From contig NZ_CAMIHH010000099.1 in NCBI RefSeq assembly GCF_946220915.1, forward strand, positions 1-11,842: 11,842 bases of DNA, written 5' to 3'. Made by a program: the position numbers and the translations under genes. Origin of the DNA: an uncultured Flavobacterium sp. Lineage in GTDB: Bacteria; Bacteroidota; Bacteroidia; Flavobacteriales; Flavobacteriaceae. This document shows, piece after piece, positions 7,566 to 11,842 of this stretch. Every line of letters starts with the position of its first letter. Positions within the stretch are counted from its first letter, which is position 1. The notes under the pieces are model-generated. The model worked only from the letters and a program-made list of their open reading frames with translations, had not been told where the DNA came from and did not search any database.

Positions 7566-8330
7566 ATGAATTTAGAGATCAAAGATTTATTAGAAGCTAA
7601 GTTTCTTGAATATAACAACGACAGTTTTATCGAATCGGACCCCGTACAAATCCCACATCTTTTTTCCCTTAAAGAAGATATCGAAATTTCAGGCTTTTTA
7701 GCTGCCACTATCGCCTGGGGCAACAGGAAAATGGTCATTAATAACTGTAACAAGATGATGAGCCTGATGGGCAATAGCCCCTATGATTTTGTTATGTCCC
7801 ATGAGCCCCATCACTTAGAACCATTGGAAAATTTTGTCCACCGTACATTTAACGGCGGCGACTTCACTACTTTTATACGGGGATTAAGGCATATATACGC
7901 CACCCACGGAGGTTTGGAAATCATTTTTAAACAGCACCAGAAAGATGGATATTTGCACTACGCCATCAACCAGTTAAAGCAAAAATTTTTTGAAGTAGAG
8001 CATCTGCAGCGTACCCAAAAGCATATTGCTGATCCCTTACGCAACAGTGCCGCTAAGAGAATTCATTTATTTTTAAGATGGATGGTGCGTAATGATGGTG
8101 CAGGTGTGGATTTAGGGATATGGAAAACTATACAGCCTGCACTGCTATCCTGTCCGCTCGATGTACATAGCGGTAACGTAGCCAGGAAACTTGGGCTTAT
8201 AACCCGCAAACAGGATGACATAAAGGCTTTAACCGAGCTTGATGCCAACCTGAGGATGTTGGATCCCATTGACCCGGTAAAGTATGACTATGCGCTATTT
8301 GGATTGGGAGTGTTCGAGGGCTGGAAATGA
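7566..8330 (+). CDS. DUF2400 / TIGR02757 family protein
   Basis: The 254-residue product matches this uncharacterised family throughout: LAATIAWGNRKMV near 45-57, HRTFNGGDFTTFIRGLRHIY at about 92-111, KRIHLFLRWMVR at 164-175, VDLGIW at 181-186, PLDVHSGNVARKLGL at 197-211 and a closing DPIDPVKYDYALFGLGV. No signal peptide or membrane segment is visible, so it should be cytoplasmic. The family is widespread in Bacteroidota and has no proven function that I know of. The all-helical look and the PLDVH...RKLGL...DP..PVKYDYALFGLG ending recall helix-hairpin-helix DNA glycosylases, but that is only an impression. Two overlapping ATGs exist (7562 and 7566) in different frames; only 7566 opens this frame. 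The gene converges on the J-domain gene 45 bases downstream. Confidence 0.88.
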   Translation: MNLEIKDLLEAKFLEYNNDSFIESDPVQIPHLFSLKEDIEISGFLAATIAWGNRKMVINNCNKMMSLMGNSPYDFVMSHEPHHLEPLENFVHRTFNGGDFTTFIRGLRHIYATHGGLEIIFKQHQKDGYLHYAINQLKQKFFEVEHLQRTQKHIADPLRNSAAKRIHLFLRWMVRNDGAGVDLGIWKTIQPALLSCPLDVHSGNVARKLGLITRKQDDIKALTELDANLRMLDPIDPVKYDYALFGLGVFEGWK

Positions 8331-8335
8331 TAACG

Positions 8336-8378
8336 TAATCCTACACAGTACAATTGCGGAACTATCCAGGCAGGATTA
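8336..8378. repeat. Inverted repeat between convergent genes
   Basis: TAATCCT (8336-8342) and AGGATTA (8372-8378) are perfect inverted copies separated by 29 bases, filling the gap between the DUF2400 stop and the J-domain stop, which lies inside the right arm. It could fold as a weak two-way terminator, but the loop is long and there is no T-run on either strand. Confidence 0.3.
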
Positions 8379-9041
8379 ATTCATGCCGGATATAACGGCA
8401 AATAAAACCAGTGCGATGAGCATGGCAATAAAAAAATAAACGTAATCGGATATGTCTTCTTCTTCATCTTTATGGAAACGCGGCGCATATTCGATAGTAC
8501 TGAGCGCAGCCGCCTTTTCCTTTAGTGTAGTGTCTCCATGCGCCAGGCGTATGAGTTTGCGGTAGATGATTGTTTTTGAGGAATCGTGCAGGAAGACCGA
8601 AGCCGTTACGATCTCATCGATGATCAGGCCATTGGTCCGGACATCCCCTGCGCCAACAAGGTAATTGAGGTTATCGGTCGTAAGTACATTGTTGATCATT
8701 TCAAACAGCCATAATTCGCTGACATAAACTTCCGCATTAACCACCTTTTCCCGCAAGGTCGTGAAAATATGCAGGAAAGTGGCCGGGGAAATTTTCCCCG
8801 AAGCACTATCGTCCTCTGGCGTATTTTCCCGTGGCGACCGCCAATAGTCATACGACCGCCTGCTGGATGCATCGCCCAGCACCTGATATGATTCTGCTAT
8901 TTCCTTAAATACTTCCTCGCTGTGTATTGTGCCGCCATTACGGTCGGGGTGGTATTTCAGGGCGAGCAGGCGGTAGGCCTTTTTGATTTCATCGGGCGTG
9001 GAAGCCGGGCTTATGCCAAGTATTTTGTAATGGTCCTTCAT
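8376..9041 (-). CDS. J-domain (DnaJ-type) protein with C-terminal membrane anchor
   Basis: The 221-residue protein starts with a complete J-domain (residues 2-68): YKILGISPASTPDEIKKAY, the HPD tripeptide at 31-33 needed to stimulate Hsp70 ATPase, then FKEIAESYQVLGD and SRRSYDYWR. A short polar linker (about 69-83) and a middle region of no family I recognise (about 84-190) follow. An acidic stretch EEED leads into a hydrophobic segment VYFFIAMLIALVLFAVI at about 201-217, four residues before the end. It lacks the Gly/Phe region, zinc finger and client-binding domains of true DnaJ, so this is a class C co-chaperone. It probably sits in the inner membrane by a tail anchor with the J-domain in the cytosol, recruiting DnaK to the membrane. 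The client is unknown. ATG 9041 puts the J-domain directly at the N-terminus. Confidence 0.85.
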   Translation of the reverse strand: MKDHYKILGISPASTPDEIKKAYRLLALKYHPDRNGGTIHSEEVFKEIAESYQVLGDASSRRSYDYWRSPRENTPEDDSASGKISPATFLHIFTTLREKVVNAEVYVSELWLFEMINNVLTTDNLNYLVGAGDVRTNGLIIDEIVTASVFLHDSSKTIIYRKLIRLAHGDTTLKEKAAALSTIEYAPRFHKDEEEDISDYVYFFIAMLIALVLFAVISGMN

Positions 9042-9143
9042 GCGCCAGGGTCCGGAATGGGATCCGGTTTACTATATACAACGAAAAATTTCCCACAATA
9101 ATATATGCTGTTGTAAAACTTGTGCCGTACAGCTACATAACAC

Positions 9144-9170
9144 TGCAAAAATGTTTTGTTATGCAAAAAT
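9144..9170. repeat. Nine-base direct repeat, period 18
   Basis: TGCAAAAAT occurs at 9144-9152 and again at 9162-9170, exactly 18 bases apart. The pair is interleaved with the inverted repeat CATAACA/TGTTATG. Same-face spacing and palindromic flanks are what a dimeric regulator site can look like. It lies 103 bases from the J-domain ATG and 133 bases from the exporter ATG, so it could serve either gene. Confidence 0.45.
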
Positions 9171-9246
9171 CCTGGGTCTTGGGCACAATGGCAAATTGCA
9201 GGAACCGGTGAAAATTCTTAATTTTAATTGAAAAAGCAGTGCCGGG

Positions 9247-9278
9247 TTTTTAAAGAAGGATTTCTTACTGTAACTTTA
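9247..9278 (+). promoter_or_regulatory. Candidate promoter of the MFS exporter gene
   Basis: TTTT (9247-9250), a 20-base spacer, then TAACTTTA (9271-9278), which differs from TAnnTTTG only in its last base. It ends 24 bases before ATG 9303, the same distance seen for the other promoters in this window. This supports ATG 9303 over the TTG at 9228, which would lie upstream of the promoter. Confidence 0.45.
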
Positions 9279-9302
9279 CGCCTTACAATTAGAAGATCAA
9301 TA

Positions 9303-10480
9303 ATGAAACGCAGCTTACTACCGCTTGCCCTGGGCGGACTAACCATAGGCATTACCGAATTTGTAATGATGGGCCTGCTTCCCGATATTTCCAAAGACCT
9401 CGACATCAGTATTACCAAAGCCGGCTACCTCATTTCAGGGTACGCACTGGGAGTGGTAATCGGTGCGCCGCTATTGGTAGTATTAGGCCGTAATTTCCCA
9501 CCTAAGAAAATGCTGGTGCTGCTGGCAGTACTGCTTACAGCCTTCAACACACTGTCCATCATTGCGCCGGGTTTCGACCTCCTGGTAATTTCAAGGATAT
9601 TGTCAGGTTTGCCGCATGGTGCTTTTTTTGGGGTGGGGGCCGTAGTGGCCGCGCGCCTCGCCGATGAGGGCAAAGAGGCACGGTCTGTTGCCATAATGTT
9701 TAGCGGGCTGACATTTGCCAACGTAATAGGCGTACCCATCGGTACCTATGTTGGGCACCACGTGCACTGGCGGTATACGTTCGTGATCATTGCCGCAATA
9801 GGCCTGCTTACGGTACTCGCAATGCTGCTGTGGATGCCAAAGCTCGAACGGCAAAACCAGGCACCGATGCGCAGCCAGCTGGGCTTTTTCGCGAAGCCGC
9901 AGGCGTGGCTCATCATATTCATTGTGGCGGTGGGTACAGGCGGACTGTTCTGCTGGATCAGTTACATTGCTAAGCTGCTGACGGATGTTTCGGGATTTGA
10001 CGAGTCCAGCGTGCCCTATATACTGATGCTTGCCGGGCTGGGTATGGTGGTGGGCAACTTCCTTGGGGCCAGGGTAGCCGACAGGTTCTCTCCGGCCTAT
10101 GCCGTACTGGTAACGCTCCTGCTTATGGCACTGGTGCTCACAGGTGTATATTTCCTTTCGGAAAACCAGTATATCTCACTGTTCTTCGTTTTTGCTACCG
10201 GATGCATCGCGTTCGCCCTCGTAGCACCCGTACAGATGCTGATGATCCAGACTGCCAAAGGCTCAGAAATGATCGCCTCGGCCGTGATACAGGCCAGCTT
10301 TAATACGGGAATGCCCTGGGCGCATACCTCGGCGGCCTGCCTATCGATGAAGGCTACGGCTTTGCATCGCCAAACCTTGTCGGGGTGGGCATGGCACTAC
10401 TCGGTGCGTTGGGTGCGGCAGTGTTCATTAAGTTATACCCAATGGAAAGGAGCGGGGAGAAGGTGGTGCTGGGGCATTAA
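9303..10480 (+). pseudogene. AraJ-like MFS exporter, interrupted by a one-base frameshift
   Basis: The frame from ATG 9303 encodes a DHA1-type, proton-coupled MFS transporter of the inner membrane, closest in my memory to AraJ: ITEFVMMGLLPDI at the start of TM1, a motif A-like loop GAPLLVVLGRNFPPKK, GLPHGAFFGVGAVV, GVPIGTYVG (motif C region), HWRYTF, and a mid-length linker before the second six-helix half. After residue 335 (ACG 10305-10307) the frame yields unlike sequence (CLSMKATALHRQ) and stops at TGA 10485-10487. Shifting by one base at 10310 restores NALGAYLGGLPIDEGYGF, the expected AraJ-type TM11 motif, then TM12 and a stop at TAA 10478-10480, giving a whole protein of about 392 residues. 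So one base is missing in or near GGG 10307-10309. It may be a sequencing error or a real mutation. The rest of the gene shows no decay. Substrate unknown. Confidence 0.85.
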
Positions 10481-10986
10481 AGATTGAGTGTGGTAATTTT
10501 CACATCATCCATAATATACTGTTGGTCATCGAACGGGGCCGGGTAAGGTATTGATTCAAGATATTTGATATCCATCTTTTGCTGTATTTCTTCCAGTTCA
10601 GTGCGGGTCAGTTTTTTATAATGGGTAATAAGGAATTCGGTAACTGCACGATAAAGCAAAAGGGCAAAAGCCACGCTGCCATTGCTGTGGGCTGCCATGC
10701 TGTCGCCAGGGGACACCATTACGGGATAGGCCCTGGTATTTTCCTTTTTAAACGTTGTGGGCGGCAATGATACAAAATAGCTTTCCCCTTTGGTAAAAAG
10801 GCTTACCTGGAGCAGCGTTTTCATTTTTGCCCCAACGATAATCTTTTTAGGCAGTAATATGTCAGTCAACACAAACTGCTCAATGTATTCCCTTACCCTA
10901 TGGGATGCCTGCGGCCTGTTCACAACATCATCGCAACTGATGTCGATGCTGAAATTAGGGACTGATTGCACAGGCAAATTTTTCAT
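10477..10986 (-). CDS. Conserved-looking hypothetical protein, 169 residues
   Basis: I do not recognise a family. With the start at ATG 10986 the protein is 169 residues, with no signal peptide, one Cys, and only one moderately hydrophobic stretch (VAFALLLYRAVTEFLI, about 105-120) that reads more like an amphipathic helix than a membrane span. A charged helix KKLTRTELEEIQQKMD (124-139) follows, then a Pro-rich segment YPAPFDD and the end TTLNL. It is therefore probably cytoplasmic. The first half looks like mixed strands. ATG 10986 was chosen because the longer frame begins at a TTG (10998) lying inside the promoter's -7 box. The gene converges on the exporter: its TAA (complement of 10477-10479) overlaps the exporter's restored TAA (10478-10480) in a shared TTAA. 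It is divergent from the secreted-protein gene at 11099. Confidence 0.75.
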   Translation of the reverse strand: MKNLPVQSVPNFSIDISCDDVVNRPQASHRVREYIEQFVLTDILLPKKIIVGAKMKTLLQVSLFTKGESYFVSLPPTTFKKENTRAYPVMVSPGDSMAAHSNGSVAFALLLYRAVTEFLITHYKKLTRTELEEIQQKMDIKYLESIPYPAPFDDQQYIMDDVKITTLNL

Positions 10987-10995
10987 ATCACAACG

Positions 10996-11025
10996 CAAAG
11001 TTACTGGGTTAGACAGCTTGACAAA
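10996..11025 (-). promoter_or_regulatory. Promoter of the hypothetical gene (- strand)
   Basis: Read on the - strand: TTTG (complement of 11022-11025), an 18-base spacer, then TAACTTTG (complement of 10996-11003). Both boxes match the Bacteroidota TTTG / TAnnTTTG consensus exactly. The -7 box ends only 9 bases before ATG 10986, so the transcript would have a leader of a few bases at most. A second, upstream -7-like box (TAAATTTG, complement of 11027-11034) would give a longer leader. Confidence 0.6.
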
Positions 11026-11077
11026 GCAAATTTAATGACATTCAGGTAAAATTATTTCTTAGAAATATTAAATTTGC
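11026..11077. repeat. Perfect 11-bp inverted repeat spanning the divergent promoters
   Basis: GCAAATTTAAT (11026-11036) and ATTAAATTTGC (11067-11077) are exact inverted copies separated by 30 bases. Each arm contains an outward-facing TAAATTTG, that is, a -7 promoter box pointing away from the centre. The arrangement gives a two-fold symmetric divergent promoter for the hypothetical gene (-) and the secreted-protein gene (+), and could double as an operator. Confidence 0.65.
11069..11076 (+). promoter_or_regulatory. -7 promoter element of the secreted-protein gene
   Basis: TAAATTTG matches TAnnTTTG exactly and ends 22 bases before ATG 11099. No TTTG-like -33 box stands at the expected distance; the spacer upstream is AT-rich. 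The element is the right arm of the inverted repeat at 11026-11077. Confidence 0.6.
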
Positions 11078-11098
11078 AAACCTTTAAAAACCAACTGT

Positions 11099-11557
11099 AT
11101 GAAAAAATTAATGACTATTGCACTGTTTGCCTTGCTGTCAACAACTGCTTTCGCCCAAAAGAAAATGACCCAGGAAATCATCGATGAGCATGGCACAAAG
11201 ATTTTCGATGCGCCAAAAGCGGAAATTTTTGCGCTGACTAAAAATGTGCTGGAAAGCAGCGGCTATGAGATCGATTTTGAGAATGCTGAAAAAGGCAAGA
11301 TCATTACCAAAAGAAAAATGATCGGCGCATCGGGTGTGGCTGTTGCACCGGGAGCCGCGCAATACCGTAATGCTTATCGTGGTTATACGGCCACTATAGA
11401 GCCGGTTAGCCCGGAGCGTACCAAACTGGTGCTAACCCCCAAAGTATGGATGGGCGAGGCCGATGTTTCTGCCGACAGGGTTTGGGTCATTAAAGGCAAA
11501 GTAGGTGAAATACAACTGTGGCAGAATTTCTTCAATGCCATGCTGGAACGGATGTAA
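11099..11557 (+). CDS. Small secreted/periplasmic protein of unknown function
   Basis: The 152-residue protein begins with a clear Sec signal peptide: KK at positions 2-3, a hydrophobic core to about residue 14, and an AFA|Q cleavage site after Ala 19. There is no Cys after the signal, so it is not a lipoprotein and should be periplasmic or secreted. The mature part has a helix (about 39-54), strands around GYEIDF and GKIITKRKM, an Ala/Gly-rich loop near 77-88, two further strand-like segments (YTATIEPVS and TKLVLTPKVWM), and a final helix LWQNFFNAMLERM. That helix-strands-helix order recalls small periplasmic helix-grip or BamC-like modules, but I see no diagnostic motif and do not assign a family. 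ATG 11099 follows a good -7 box, and a terminator closes the gene at 11580-11614, so it is probably a single-gene unit. Confidence 0.8.
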   Translation: MKKLMTIALFALLSTTAFAQKKMTQEIIDEHGTKIFDAPKAEIFALTKNVLESSGYEIDFENAEKGKIITKRKMIGASGVAVAPGAAQYRNAYRGYTATIEPVSPERTKLVLTPKVWMGEADVSADRVWVIKGKVGEIQLWQNFFNAMLERM

Positions 11558-11579
11558 TTATACTGTATGCATAAATTTA

Positions 11580-11614
11580 AAAGCCTGTGCGATGAAGGCC
11601 TTTGTGTTTTTTTT
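11580..11614 (+). terminator. Intrinsic terminator after the secreted-protein gene
   Basis: AAAGCCT (11580-11586) pairs with AGGC-TTT (11596-11603, with C 11600 bulged) around a 9-base loop. After TGTG-type spacing comes a run of eight T (11607-11614). The stem is interrupted, but the position 23 bases after the stop and the long T-run make a terminator likely. Confidence 0.65.
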
Positions 11615-11621
11615 CACTAGC

Positions 11622-11638
11622 CCGAGCTGAAAGCTCGG
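11622..11638. repeat. Perfect 7-bp palindromic hairpin
   Basis: CCGAGCT (11622-11628), loop GAA, AGCTCGG (11632-11638). It sits just past the terminator, is not followed by T, and is GC-rich in an AT-rich setting. Its shape is that of a short dispersed intergenic palindrome (REP-like). Copy number cannot be judged from one window. Confidence 0.5.
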
Positions 11639-11691
11639 ACCGGTAAAGTTAGTAGGGGTGCACGAGGAACATCAAAACATTTTGAGATTAA

Positions 11692-11842
11692 ATGGATAAC
11701 TTAATACACATATCCGGGTTTATTTTCTTTCACGTAATAGTATGCTATTCACTTTTTATGAGGGCGAGAGCGTTATATAATGGGATAAATAACTATACTA
11801 TTAAGAAAGATATTAAACCACTAATGATAGAAACTATATTTT
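11692..11842 (+). CDS. Possible membrane protein start, running off the window (3' truncated)
   Basis: From ATG 11692 the frame stays open for 50 codons to the end of the window. The N-terminus MDNLIHISGFIFFHVIVCYSL contains one hydrophobic span (about residues 4-23) followed by the positively charged MRARAL, the arrangement of a membrane segment with its positive side inside. The remainder (NYTIKKDIKPLMIETIF) is Ile/Lys-rich. The stretch is visibly more AT-rich than the genes to its left. An imperfect promoter box (CATTTTG near 11678-11684) lies just before the ATG. In AT-rich DNA a 50-codon open frame is only mildly unlikely by chance, so this is tentative and no family is assigned. Confidence 0.35.
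   Translation, partial: MDNLIHISGFIFFHVIVCYSLFMRARALYNGINNYTIKKDIKPLMIETIF

Larger units (their letters stand above)
9042..9302. promoter_or_regulatory. Divergent intergenic region between J-domain and exporter genes
   Basis: This 261-base stretch separates the two divergent starts and holds no gene I can support. It contains nested repeats: TTGTGCC (9120-9126) with GGCACAA (9182-9188); inside them CATAACA (9136-9142) with TGTTATG (9157-9163); and a 9-base direct repeat TGCAAAAAT at 9144-9152 and 9162-9170. The right end holds the exporter's candidate promoter. No clean TAnnTTTG box faces the J-domain gene; the nearest, TATTATTG on the - strand around 9097-9104, has one mismatch. Confidence 0.5.

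Noticed and set aside
9040..9231. 63-codon frame in the divergent intergenic region
   Set aside because: It starts inside the J-domain gene's start codon region, is rich in Cys and His without order, and spans the repeat cluster.
10310..10487. The C-terminal sequence of the unshifted exporter frame as a real protein end
   Set aside because: It has no membrane segments where TM11-12 should be, and its sequence is unlike the family. The neighbouring frame gives the expected ending.
1..11842. CRISPR array, tRNA, rRNA, insertion sequence or prophage genes
   Set aside because: I found no regularly spaced repeats, cloverleaf-like segment, transposase or phage motifs in either strand.

Overview
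The window reads as ordinary chromosomal DNA of a Bacteroidota member, most likely a Flavobacterium-like flavobacterium. This rests on three things: the proteins look like flavobacterial versions as I remember them (PEP carboxylase, the roughly 390-residue PurM-type protein, the DUF2400 protein); several genes have a TAnnTTTG-type -7 promoter element 22-27 bases before the ATG; and purine-rich Shine-Dalgarno sites are largely absent. I ran no searches, so all names come from motif reading.

Layout. Positions 2-64 hold the tail of an upstream gene. An Lrp/AsnC-type regulator (156-635) is closed by a strong hairpin terminator (656-687). Then come PEP carboxylase (ppc, 713-3286), a DinB-family protein (3347-3865), an SF1B RecD/Dda-like helicase (3920-5338), CMP-Kdo synthetase (kdsB, 5445-6170), a PurM-type AIR synthase (6253-7431) and a DUF2400/TIGR02757 protein (7566-8330), all on the + strand. 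A J-domain protein with a C-terminal membrane anchor lies on the - strand (8376-9041). It is divergent from an AraJ-like MFS exporter (9303-10480) that carries a one-base frameshift near 10307-10310. The exporter's restored stop shares a TTAA with the stop of a convergent unknown gene (10477-10986, -). That gene is divergent from a small secreted protein (11099-11557). The right end holds a terminator, a small perfect palindrome and the AT-rich start of a possible membrane protein running off the window.

Function. The genes are mostly housekeeping: anaplerosis (ppc), lipopolysaccharide precursor synthesis (kdsB), purine synthesis (purM), DNA maintenance (helicase), proteostasis (J-domain protein), efflux (MFS) and regulation (Lrp/AsnC). 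They do not form one pathway. Most appear to have their own promoter rather than belonging to one operon.

I see no convincing new multi-gene system, CRISPR array, tRNA, rRNA or insertion sequence. The best second looks are the exporter frameshift, a symmetric divergent promoter with an 11-bp perfect inverted repeat (11026-11077), nested repeats between the J-domain and exporter genes (9120-9188), repeats in the purM promoter, a terminator-like hairpin just before the ppc start, and two proteins I cannot place.
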